DNA of 64,000 bases, from NCBI RefSeq assembly GCF_030704535.1, contig NC_081820.1, positions 7,091,001-7,155,000 of the forward strand, read 5' to 3'. Positions 1 to 11,900 of this stretch are shown in pieces (position 1 is the stretch's first letter; each line of letters starts with the position of its first letter). A program made the translations under genes and the position numbers. This DNA comes from Vitis vinifera (Eukaryota; Streptophyta; Magnoliopsida; Vitales; Vitaceae). The notes beneath the pieces are model-generated. The model saw only the letters and a program-made list of their open reading frames with translations, had not been told where the DNA came from and searched no databases.

Positions 1-129
1 TTACACACACTTGGTGACATTTGAACAATTATTAAAGATGAAAGTGTTGTGTTTGTGAAGTTATAATGTGCGTTTTCTTTTCTCACAAATCAGTTCTCTC
101 TTCTATTCCCGTCCCTTTTCCTCATTTTT

Positions 130-132
<3 letters not shown>

Positions 133-172
<40 letters not shown>
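133..172. repeat. (AT)20 microsatellite
   Basis: Uninterrupted AT dinucleotide run in the upstream intron of UTP10. The rest of 1-697 shows no coding signal; I read it as intron. Confidence 0.95.
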
Positions 173-174
<2 letters not shown>

Positions 175-697
175 ACGCCTATTGGTGGTCTATGTTAACT
201 GTGGTTTTAAAGGTTTCTCAGTTTATCCTACATTTCTTTAAAAAAATGTTGATCTCATTTTGAAGGATTGGACTAAGAATCATAAGATTCTGTAATCTAA
301 GAAACATAACCAAGAGTAATAGACAGATATATCTTAAATATTAATAGATGATAAGCTCAAGAATGTAAAAATTAACAGAATGTATCCTCCATGTGGCAAC
401 CCAAAATATGACAAGACTGTTTGTTCTGGGTTTAGATTAATTCTTTTGTTATCTCCTGTATGTGGTTGTTTTTGGTGCCGATCAGTGGGCACATATGCCT
501 CCCCTACATGGTAGAATGAGTACAGTTTGAGTGTTGATGACTCTAACAATAAATATATGTTGTTGATGGTAATTTATCCATTTATCTTGACTATTTAGTT
601 ACATAATTGTTTTGATTTAATTCTCAATTTGTTTAATGCATATATATCTATCAGTTCTTTAGTTTTCGGTTATTTAATTGATTTCCTTAAAGTGCAG

Positions 698-3600
698 ATC
701 TTTGTTTGTTCCATACTTCAAGTACTTGCTCGAGGGTTGTATACAACATCTTACTGATAGTGAAGATGTCAAAAATGTTAATTTGATGCGAAAGAAAAAG
801 AAGGCCAAGCTTCAGGAAGCAAGCTTTGATAGAAAAGAAGGAAGCAGTGCATTGTTACTTGAAAAATGGCATCTCAGGGCATTGGTGATATCATCCTTAC
901 ATAAATGTTTTCTTTATGATACAGGGAGCATGAAGTTTCTTGACTCATCGAATTTTCAGGCTAGTCAAATCTCGTTTTTTACCCCTTTTATTTTTCGCAT
1001 TGACTGTTTTGCAAGCACATTGTAGCAATTCATCTGTTTTCCATATTGGAAGCTCAGTGAAGAGGAACATTTAAGTTAGCCTGAGAATTATATAGGGTAT
1101 TCTAAGTGGGCATTATAGTTGTAGCAACGGCCTTGAGATGGTTATATATATAACCGGTTCCTCAACAGAAAATATTTAACTGACCGTTTATGTAGTGGAA
1201 CCACTGTGACTTCAAGATTTGAGTTATTTTCTTTGTGCAACTCCTGTAAACATTCCCTCGATCTACCTATTGATTGCTTTGACTTTCTAAAGATCAAAAA
1301 TATGATTTTGGTTTTGATTGTGTAGCTGTAAAGCACTTTAACGTTTTTTTTTCACTTAAACTTTTGCTCACCATGTAAATTATGAGTTATAGTTTCATCT
1401 ATTTTCCATGTGTTGGATCCACTCGTGTTGATATCCACCGTAAAACTTGCACAAGTGGCTGCTAGTATCATGAAGATTGATCTTTGGTTTTTTTCACCAT
1501 TGATTTCTTGATTAGTATTCTCTTTCAGTTGATGTAAGTTTATTTTTGTACAGGTTCTTTTGAAGCCCATTGTTTCACAGCTCACAGCGGAACCCCCAGC
1601 TTCCTTACAGGAGCATCCAGAGACGCCGCCTGTGCAAGAAGTTGATGATTTATTGGTTGCTTGCATTGGTCAGATGGCTGTCACAGCTGGCACTGACCTC
1701 CTATGGAAACCACTTAACCATGAGGTGAGCACATAATCTCTTTACATTTTTCTTTGCTGCATTCTGCTAGTTTTAATTTTTGGCACTTTGAATGATATTC
1801 TGTTCCGCTATGGCAACACTTATGGTTCTTGAATTTAATACGGTAAAAATGTGATGCTGAAATGTCCTGATATATGAATTTACCTGTCTGATAATTAGGG
1901 ATATAACTTGACCATTCCCTTGATCTTTACAGTGAAGAGAGAGAGAGAAAAGGGAGAATCCCTAATTATTGTTATTGAAAAACCGTAAAGAATACACATT
2001 GGACTTGGGTATATATATATATATGCTAGTGGGACCCACAATACAGTAAGGAAAGAAAAGGAAAAGGAAAAGTAAATAACCTAAATAACTATACATTATC
2101 TAACACTCTCCCTCAAGCTGGAGCATATATGTTATATGCACCAAGCTTGTTACAAATGTATTTAATTCTAGGACCTCTGAGAGATTTAGTAAAAATATCT
2201 GCTAGTTGATAATTTGAATTGACAAAACTAGTCGCCACACATCCTGATGCGATCTTCTCTCTAATGACGTGACAGTCAACTTCAATGTGTTTGGTCCTTT
2301 CATGGAAGACTGGATTGGATGCAATATGCAAAGCGGCTTGGTTGTCACAGATGAGCTTCATCTGTTCATCATTTCCAAATCTCAACTCCTGAAAAAGATG
2401 TTTCAGCCATATGAGTTCACATGTTGCCAGAGCCATAGCTCGATACTCGACTTCAGGACTAGATCTGGTCACTACATCTTGTTTCTTACTCTTCCAAGAT
2501 ATTAGGTTACCTCCAATAAAAACACAATACCCGGAAGTGGAACGTCTATCTGTGGGTGAGCTAGCCCAATCTGCATCTGTGTAACCAACAACTTGGGTAT
2601 GACCTCTGTTCTCGTACAACACACCTTGGCCTGGTGTGCTTTTGATATATCGAAGAATGCGGATTACAACATCCCAATGGCTATCACATGGTGACTGTAG
2701 GAATTGACTAACAACACTTACCTGAAAAGAAATGTCTGGACGAGTAATGGTGAGGTAGTTCAGTTTACCTACAAGTCGCAGATATCTCCCAGGATCTCCT
2801 AAAGGCTCCCCCTGTCCTGGTATAAGTTTGACATTTGGATCCATAGGAGTGTCTACCGGTTTACAGTCTAACATACCGGTTTCTTCCAAGATGTCTAAAG
2901 CATACTTCCTTTGGGAAAGAACCACATCGGAACTGGATTGAGCTATCTCTATCCCTAAGAAATACTTGAGTTTCCCCAAGTCTTTAGTCTGAAAGTGGGT
3001 GAAAAGGTGTTGCTTTAGGTTCTGAATACCATTCTGATCACTGCCTGTAATGACGATGTCGTCCACATAAACTACCAGATAAATACACTGCCCCGAAGAG
3101 TTATGATGATAGAAAACGGAATGGTCTGCTGTATTGTGGAACATGCCAAACTCCTAAACAACAGAACTAAAATGGCTAAACCATGCTCGAGGAGATTGTT
3201 TCAAGCCATATAGAGAACGGCGTAACCTGCACACTAAACCAGACTCCCCCTGAGCAACAAAACCAGGTGGTTGCTCCATATAAACTTCCTCAGCAAGATC
3301 CCCATGAAGGAAAGCATTTTTAATATCTAACTGATAAAGAGGTCAAGAATGCATAGCAGCCATGGGGAGCAATAGACGAACAGAAGCTATCTTGGCAACA
3401 GGAGAGAAAGTGTCACCATGATCAGAACCATAAACCTGAGTATAACCTTTAGCAACTAAGCGGGCCTTAAGGCGATCAACCTGACCATCAGGGCCAACCT
3501 TAACTGTGTAGACCCAACGACAACCAACTGTAGATTTACCAGAGGGTAAAACAACAAGATCCCAAGTGCCATTGGAGTGTAAAGCAGCCATTTCATCTAC

Positions 3601-6600
3601 CATTGCCTGTTGCCAGCCTGGATGGGAAAGAGCCTTAGGGGCGCTTTTGGGAAGAGAAACAGAAGATATAGCAGAAACAAATGCAGAATAGGGTGAAGAT
3701 AATCGATGGTAACTCAAAAAATTGTAAATGGGATGAGGATTACGAGTAGATCGATTACCTTTCCGAAGAGCAATGGGTAAGTCAGCAGAAGGAGGCAGAG
3801 CCGGGGCAGGAAAAGTCGAAGGGACAGGAGGTGAGTCAGCAGGTACCGCGGCCAAAGAAGGAGGAACAGCGACACGATGACGGCGATGATAAACCTGAAG
3901 TAGGCGAGAAGGCACTGCATCAGGTGGGGAGATAATGGGAAGGGGTAAGACTTCAGAAACAGGAAGAGACTCAGAGGTGGAGAAAAAGGGTGAGTCCTTA
4001 AAGAAAGTGACATCAGTGGAGAGAAAGTAGCGATGAGTCTCAGAGGAATAACAACGATAACCCTTTTGAAGTCTGGAATATCCCAAGAAGATGCATTTTG
4101 TGGCTCTGGTAGAAAGTTTGTCCTGTCCAGGAGTGAGAATATGAACAAAGCAAGTACAACCAAAAACACGAGGAGGAGGAAATAAAGTGGTTGGTTAGGG
4201 AAAAGAAGGGAATGAGGAATCTGATTGTGTAATACAGATAATGGCATACGATTAATCAAATAACATGCTGTAAGAACAACGTTCCCCCAAAAACGAAAAG
4301 GAACATGACTATGGAGAAGGAGAGTACGAGCTGTCTCAACAAGATGTCGATTCTTACGTTCAGCTACCCCATTTTGTTGAGGAGTATGAGCACAAGAAGA
4401 CTGATGAATGATCCCATGTTGGGACATAAATGAAGTAAATGGTGTAGAAAAATATTCCCTGGCATTGTCACTGCGCAACACACGAATAGAAATATTGAAC
4501 TGGGTTTGGATTTCAGTATAAAATTTCTGAAAAATAAAGAATAACTCAGCTCGATTTTTCATTAAAAATAACCAAGTACATCGAGAATAGTCATCAATGA
4601 AAGTGACAAAATACTGAAGTCCTAAAGTAGATGCAGTACGACAAGGACCCCAAATATCAGTGTGGACAAGTTCAAAAGGAGACTTTGCACGATTATTCAA
4701 ACGCTTTGGGAATGAGACACGAGTATGTTTCCCAAGCTGACAGGACTCACACGTAAGGGACGACAAAGATGAAAAACTAGGGACCATTTTCTGGAACTTG
4801 GATAGACTAGGGTGGCCCAGACGACTGTGGATGAGGAGGGGAGCATCAGTGGAAATGCAAACTGCAGGTGAAGGCGAGGTGAGGTGATAGAGGCCTTGAG
4901 ACTCACGTCCTATGCCAATCGTCTTCCCCGTACTCCGGTCCTGCAAGGTCACAAATTTATTAGAGAAAGTGATAGAACATTTAAGAGTGCGAGTTATTTT
5001 GCTGATGGAAATAAGATTAAAAGGACACTCAGGGGCATAAAGGACAGAATGGAGAGGTAGGGAAGGGAGAGGATGAGCAAAACCAAAACCTTTAGCCATA
5101 GTTTGGGAACCATTAGCTAAAGTAACAGTAGGTAAGGCAGAGGTAGTAGTAATAGAAGATAAAAGATCCTTATTACCAGATATGTGATCAGAAGCGCCAG
5201 AATCTAGAATCCAAGGTCCAAGAGAAGATGTGTGGGTAAGACAAGCAGAAGCATTACCAGTCTGGGCAACAGAAGCAACAGAAGTTGACTTGGTGGCCTG
5301 ATAGCGGAGATAGTCGTCATACTCACTATCAGTGAGGAAAATACCCTGAGATGTGGAGGAAGTGGGAGGCTGAGGCGACTGAGGATCAGATGACTGGGCC
5401 ACGTGGGCAGTGCGGGGAGGCCGCCCATGTAACTGATAACACCGATCACGAGTGTGGCCAAGCTTATTGCAATAGGTGCAATGAGGACGTTGGCCTCTAC
5501 CTCGGTTACCACTGCGTCCTCCTCGAGAGTTAGTTTGTGAAACTAACACAGAAGAATCTGAAGTGTTATCAGATGGCAAAGTCTGAGTGGATGAGATACG
5601 GAGGAGGCGAGCAAACACATCATCCAAGGACGGAACGGAGGAACTTCTATCATGTGTTGTGCAACTCTCCTCTCACACACATTATGGTTATTTTATCTTG
5701 TGCCCTGTTGCTTTTTCACTTGGTCACTTGCTCTATGAAAAATAAATCCACTGCGGAATGTGTTTTTTTTTTATTATGTATTCTACTATGCTCACTCTCA
5801 CAAAAGCAGACACATGCGCATGCATGCATGCAAAGAGAGACGTTATGGTTTTTGTGTAATATGTTGTACTAGTACCCTCTGTGTGGGTGTGTGTATACAC
5901 ATGTCACTCAACATACACATGCACCAAGATGCAAATAGAGCATGGACACACAAGTGTACAATTGATATGGACACATCTAGCTTGCTTATTATTTGATTGA
6001 GTCTACTTTTTTTTAGGTTTTATATTTATTTCCATTTTGCTGAAACTTGATCCAAGAATGTAACGAAATTTTGAAAATTTTGTCAACTAGTAAGAGGTGG
6101 GTGGGGTTGAGTTATATAGAACTTGGAATGATATTTTTTATGCAATTGTCAAAATTTTATTTTGAAGAGACAGTAAAAGACCTTTTATTGGGGAGAGTTC
6201 AAAGCATGTGCTCAAGTTCTAGGTGAGAACCACAAAGTGATGCTTTTGATTGGAAATGTTTTAATAAAACAAGGCTAAAAGTCTGGTACCTAATTTTTGT
6301 AAAACTAGGGATAGAAATGTGGATGTGGTGAAAATTGATGACTGATATATCCTGGAAGAGAGGTTAAGGAGGATACCCTAGAATTTCAGCAAGATGGATG
6401 AAGTGGAAATGTTTGTGTTGTATGATCATCGGATGCCAATAAATACCAATAAAAATGGAAAATCGTATTATAAGACTAGTTGTGGTTTATGGTACATAAT
6501 ATTGTGCAGTTAATGAACATGTTTAAATTTGAGTACAGCTGAAATGAAGATTGGGAGGGTTAAGTACTGACCCATGCAAAGTTATAAACGGGTGCATTTG

Positions 6601-7300
6601 TAGAAAGAGAGAGATGACACCAAGTTGGGATGAGTGGAAGTAGTAGTATATGATGGTTTTTCCATGGGTGATGAAGACCTGAAAATGCATGGGTATGGAG
6701 GAAATATAAGGTGCCAGGGGAAAAAAAGAATGCTATAGAGGACATGGGTGGGGGGTCGAAGCAACATAGAACTTTTGAGAATCCAGCCCAGGATATAACT
6801 GTAACCAGGCAGTAGGTTATTTTTATTTTATGTTCATGGGGTGGATCAGTGGTAAGCTTCCATTGGGGTATTAGGTGGTTGTACTGCCTAACTAATGTGT
6901 TAAGAAGGTTGAATTATTTCGTCACAATTCTAACCTGTCACTTGTTTTCTTCATGAATCTTGTTTCTATCTATTGTTTATGATTGGCTGAAGAGTCCATT
7001 TTGAGATTACTAATCAATCTCCTATTTTTTCATTGTTCTTTTTTTTTTTCTTCCAAATTTGTATTGCAGGTGTTGATGCAAACTCGCAGTGAAAAATTGA
7101 GGTCACGAATTTTGGGCCTAAGAATTGTGAAGTTCTTTGTGGAGAAGCTGAAAGAAGAATATCTGGTATTGTTGGCGGAAACCATACCCTTCCTTGGTGA
7201 ACTACTGGAGGACGTGGAGCCACCGGTTAAATCTCTAGCGCAAGAAATTCTCAAGGAAATGGAGTCGATGAGCGGGGAGAGCCTTGGGCAGTACTTGTAA
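698..7300 (+). CDS. UTP10: UTP10/HEATR1-like U3 snoRNP protein, C-terminal three exons (gene continues upstream)
   Basis: Three exons join in frame: 698-959, 1554-1724 and 7070-7300 (stop TAA 7298-7300), encoding about 220 residues. The first visible exon starts inside a codon after an acceptor at 695-697, so earlier exons lie outside the window. The protein matches the C-terminal end of plant UTP10 (BAP28/HEATR1), a very large HEAT-repeat protein of the nucleolar small-subunit processome needed for early 18S rRNA processing. Recognisable stretches are [14 protein letters not shown] (BP28CT region), [23 protein letters not shown] and [17 protein letters not shown], ending in SGESLGQYL. The intron after 959 starts with GC rather than GT. 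The last intron (1725-7069, 5.3 kb) contains a degraded antisense copia element but keeps good splice sites (GAG/gtgagc and ttgcag/GTG), so the gene is probably intact. Family call is firm; splice sites are inferred from frame continuity. Confidence 0.88.
1933..2105 (-). repeat. Candidate 3' LTR (about 173 bp) of the copia element
   Basis: On the minus strand the sequence after the polypurine tract GAGGGAGAG begins TGTTAGATAATG and ends TTCA, giving TG...CA ends. The preceding coding frame stops a few bases before the tract. No second LTR copy is seen near 5.65 kb, so the boundaries rest on end motifs only. Confidence 0.6.
1933..5650 (-). mobile_element. Truncated Ty1/copia retrotransposon, antisense in the UTP10 intron
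   Basis: Reading the minus strand, the order is gag zinc knuckle, protease, integrase, reverse transcriptase, RNase H, as in Ty1/copia. Gag has the knuckle [14 protein letters not shown], protease has LDSGASDH, integrase has HSRLGHPS then DIWGP, FIDDYSR and [16 protein letters not shown] has the YVDD box and a [14 protein letters not shown]-terminus follows RNase H. The reading frame is broken: a frameshift near 4.18 kb and in-frame stops near 3342 and 3155. A short single LTR follows the polypurine tract; the other LTR, primer site and gag N-terminus are missing, so the element is truncated around 5.65 kb. It is non-autonomous and old. Confidence 0.9.
5651..7069. other. Remaining intron sequence of UTP10
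   Basis: No gene is seen. It contains TG/CA-rich stretches (around 5800-5960) and ends in a T-rich tract plus acceptor ttgcag at 7064-7069. ORFs here are short and low-complexity. Confidence 0.7.
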
Positions 7301-8640
7301 TGTACAAATTGAGCAGAAATTCTCAAGTTTTGTAGAGGTAGGGGAAGGATGTGTCAATGGTGTACACCAAATGATGCAGCTACACCCATTTTTGTATTGT
7401 ATGTTGTGGGGTGGGGGCAGGGTCCTTAAGATTTGATGCTTATTTCCACATGTTCTACTCCAGCTCCCTGTGAACTCAACTAATATTATTTGATGAGAAA
7501 ATAGTGAGGCAAATTGTTGAGGTTTGAAGAACTGATATTGTAAAGGGTTGAGGGTTTTTTTGGCCATCTATAATAGACTTGTGTATTTCGACAGTGCTTG
7601 AATTTGACTACTCTCTTTCAACCGACCGACCAAGTGACCAACCAACAGGTCATTTTGTACTTGGTAGTACAAGTAGCAACTGAGATGGTATTGTGGAGTT
7701 GATTGTTATAATTTGAATTTAATCCACAAATATCCAATTAAATCGAAATAGAAACGATATTCGTGTTGTGACGAACATAGGAGCAGCAATCTCTCTATCA
7801 AAGCCGGTTCAAGCCAAACCGGCCGGTCTAACCACCAACCCATGTGAACTGAACCGTTCTACGGTTTCCATAATTGTGAGTTGGTAATTTAATTTAATTT
7901 TTCTATTGTCGTAATTGGTATCGAAAACATTGATAAAAAATCTAAAGTAGGTTTGACAACTATTTTAAAAATGATTTTTTATTTTTAAAAATAAAAAATT
8001 TGAAAAACTCATTTCACAAACTGTTTTTTTTATATTTTTTGTTCTTAAATGTAAAATCTTTTTATTGTTTTCACTTTTTTTTTTAAGATTATTTAAAAAA
8101 ATAATTATATAAATATTTCAAATAATTTAAAATAATTTCAAATAAAATATTATAAAAAAATTATCTTTAAAACATATTTAAGAATATTAAAAATATTTTA
8201 AGTTTTTAAATAGATTTTTATTTTATAAAATATAAGAGAACAATTTTTAAAATTATTTTTAAAAATTAATTTTTGAAAATTAATTTTTAAAACTATTTTT
8301 GAAAATAGTTATAATTAAATAGAAATTACAATTTTAATAAAGAAATTTTTATCTAAATTAAGATTATTTTATTTCTTTTAATAAAAATGTTAAAAGTAAA
8401 ACATAATTATTAAATATCATGTGGTATCAAAAGTGGGATCGTATACAAGGAATTAAGCCTACGACTGCCTTCAAAGCACACCACATGTTGTCTTTCCTTT
8501 TTTTCAGTTTTTTCTGCTCCCTCAGTTTAGGGTTTAAGAGGTGTAAGTTGTAAATAAACAGGAAGGCGAAAAAGATTATTAAAAATAATAATACGAAAGA
8601 GGAAGAATTTTCGAAACCACTGAATCAGAACTCAGAAGCA
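7301..8640. other. UTP10 3' flank and intergenic spacer
   Basis: The 3' UTR of UTP10 probably occupies the first few hundred bases. From about 7950 to 8315 the DNA is extremely AT-rich and self-complementary (for example AACTATTTTTGAAAATAGTT near the right end), consistent with a decayed foldback (MITE-like) element. The presumed promoter of the next gene follows at about 8430-8640. Confidence 0.5.
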
Positions 8641-8656
8641 GAGGGCTTGATTTCAG

Positions 8657-8917
8657 GTTCTTATTTATTTTGCTTCCTCTATTTCAAATTTGTTTCAAGA
8701 ATAGAAATTACTCCGTTTGGTTTCCGAGAAAACGGAGCAAAACTAGGGAGGATCGAAGATTGGAACTGAACCAAATCAAAGTGTAGTGTTGTGTGTTTTG
8801 CTTATTTTCGTTTCGATTGCTCTTTATTTTCCATTGTTTTCTCAGCATCCAGACACAGCCTTTAAATAGGTTATTGTTATTATTATTCATTGAATGGTTT
8901 TTTTTTCTGATTTTCAG
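8657..8917 (+). other. Possible 5' UTR intron of the CBP3-like gene
   Basis: TTTCAG/gttctt at 8651-8662 and ttttcag/TAGGTGG at 8911-8924 would remove 261 bases and place a short leader in front of the ATG at 8931. A purine-rich leader at about 8590-8655 would be the first exon. No transcript evidence. Confidence 0.35.
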
Positions 8918-8930
8918 TAGGTGGCTAACA

Positions 8931-11900
8931 ATGTTACCAAGATGGAGCCGAGCTGCTATTCGTCTCTACAAGCTTGGGTCACAGAACAACATGGAGCTCA
9001 GGAAAGATTTCTGTTTTGTTGCTAGCCGAAGCTATGCAAAGGTTGCCGCGGCTGCTGATGATTCCACAGAAAAAAATTTCTCCAGAAAACCCGAGGTTTG
9101 AACTTGGAAGTCCATCACATCATTTGAGTTTGTGTGGATTTTTGAGAATACGTGTATATTTCTTCGTCTTCTTTTGTTTTTTGTGTTTGTTTCTGAACAT
9201 TGAACGTGTTATGATTTTCTTTGTGATCAAGACGTAAAAAACCTAAATTAAAATATGACATAGAAAAAAGAAGATGCCGTCGGGATGGTTCATGGGCATA
9301 GCCATAATTTGATTGTGTTTATGTTGCATTTTCCTGTATCAGGTTTATTTCCAAATGAACAGTTGTCTGGTAGCTTTATGTGCCAAGGATTTCGAAATTG
9401 CAGTTAAAATTAAGATTTTCATTTGAACAGAAACAAAAACCAATTTTCCAAGCTAAATGCACCTTAAGGATATACCCATTGATAAATACAGGTTATCCTG
9501 GAAACTTATTACTACTGTATTGCTCATCTTTCTTCTTTGAAAAGTAATTACTTAACCTTGTAAAGAAAGGTGGAATAGATAAAAATAACATGTAATAATC
9601 TCTTCTCTACGGTGATTCAGAAACGTGCTTCTAGTGGGTTTATTCTTGCAGGCACTCAAATATTTATTTCTTCTTTTCATCATCTTTTCATATGCAAATC
9701 CTTCAATCTGGGCACATGTTTCTCAGTCAATTTCAAGTATACATCTTATTAAATGCAATTTGTATGTTTTATATGATGCCCTGGTTAATGCTTTTAAATG
9801 TCTCGTCTCAAAGCCAAAGTATTTTTGTACAGGTATATTTTAACAAAATGTTCTGGTCAAAGCCTTGTTCTTTGGCTTTGGCCCAAGATTCCCCTTTAAG
9901 AGTTGAAGAGCCAAAGTATGAGGGTATCCGACATATTATATTTAAAATGCTGCTGTTTTATAGTAAACAAAGCAAGTCTATTCGAGGGGCAAACGTGGTA
10001 TACCGGCGAATTGCTTCACAAGTTGATAAACCTGCCATATATAATGGTGAGTTTTTCCTTACTGCTTTCCTGTTGGGTAAGAAAGCATAAAGTTTACTTT
10101 TTTGTTTTATAGTATCTTATAAAATCTAAAGATTATATACCACAAACTTTCATGATAGTTGAGAAAGCATAAAGTTTGTTAGCTTCAAAATAAGCCATAT
10201 CATTTGAGGAATGAGGACTATGAATTGTTTGTGTTGTTTTTTTATGGAACATTCTTGAGAAGTGGACTTTGCCACCATGTTTTTATAGGTTATAAAAGGT
10301 GTATATAAACGACAAAAGAAAAGAGTACACTAGAGTACACCAGACATACAACAAATACAAAAAGGCAAAGCCATAAAAGAGAGAACACGAAAAAACAATT
10401 CTCTCTCTCAACAAGTTCCTAGCCTGTGATGGTCGGATCCTTTAATTTCAACCAACGTACCTATGCCAACATGACATGACATGGATGCGGGTATGAGATC
10501 CTTGTTGGACACTCCTATTTGACTTTGGATATGATTGTTTGATTTTTTTCATTCATATCCTCTTATTAATAATTACGTTAGAGAAAGAGAAGAGTTAGCC
10601 GAAAAATGAATTTTTATAAAAATATTTAGGGACAAGATGAAGAAAAGGAATTAGAGGGAAAAAATGGGAGCTTTTGAATAAATTATTTTTAAGGGATTTT
10701 TCTTTTGTCATACAGTATCCCACTACCCATGCCCATATTTTAGGTCCCTTTTAACCGAGTCCCTGTATCCTAAAATTTGAGTTGTGAAGGATCAGACATG
10801 TAGACACATACTAGCATCTAACACTCATACCCAAACCCATACAACATAGTTCCTAACCAATCACAAGAATCAATCAAAGGCATTGAGCCTTCTTTAATAG
10901 TTTAATGTACATCTCAACCCATGCTAAGAGATCACGTAGGAACCAACATTTCAATTTTTTATTTGACATCGCATCGATTTCAAATGCATATTGGTTTCTT
11001 TCCTTCCACAATGTCCAAAAAATGCATAGGGGAGCAGCTTTCCAAACCTTATTCCGTTTTTTGTGTACGCTTAGATTGCCATATACTTGCTTACTATCAT
11101 AGGTTCACAATTTTGGGCAATCATGGTACAAGGGCATGGAAGGCAGCAATATTAGAGGTAATCTTAAAACTCAAACAGCTCCGATTCTCATGTGGAAAGG
11201 CTTGCTAGTTCTATTTGTATTTTCTAGACTACTATTTTAGATGAGAGTGAACCCCATGTTGATAACATTAAGTCTTCCAATAGTATGCTTCAAAAAGGTT
11301 GGGTTGCTTTAAAGGATAGGACAAAAGGGTTCCCTTTTCTTCTATCCACATTCTCCAACATAAAAAAATGGATGTGTTATTAGATAATATCCCCTTTCAC
11401 ACCTACATAAACACATTGTATCCTATAATTATATCCAATAATTCAAATATCATGCTCAATACCATTTTACAAATTTGATTCTAGGGCTAAAGATTAATTT
11501 GGAGAAAAGTGAATTGATTCCAGTTGGGAATGTCCCAAATTTGGAGGAGCTTGTGAGGTTTTAGGCTGCAAGGTGGGTACCCTACCAACCACCTACTTAG
11601 GCCTCCCTTTGGGTGCTCCTTACAAGTCTATTAGGGTTTGGGAAGGGGTGGAAGAGCAGTTCTAAAAAAGGCTTTCTTTGTGGAAGAGGTGATATCGTTC
11701 AAAAGGTGGAAGACAAACTTTGATTAAGAGTACTTTATCTAGCTTACCGATTTACTGCATGTCCCTCTTTGTCATCCCTAAAAGAGTGACGACTAGATTA
11801 GAAAAGATTCAAAGGGACTTCCTTTGGGGAGGAGGGGCTTTGGTTAACAAGCCAAATTTGGTCAATTAGTCTGTTGTTTGCTTGGAAAAACAAAAAGGGG

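Noticed and set aside
334..549. Minus-strand 71-codon frame as a small gene
   Set aside because: No recognisable protein, lies in an AT-rich intron of UTP10, no supporting promoter or conserved motif.
2113..5627. Minus-strand ORFs as host genes
   Set aside because: They are gag-pol parts of a copia element with a frameshift and stops.
8870..8917. 48-bp leader intron in the CBP3-like gene
   Set aside because: Too short for normal plant splicing; the donor at 8657 gives a more reasonable 261-bp intron.
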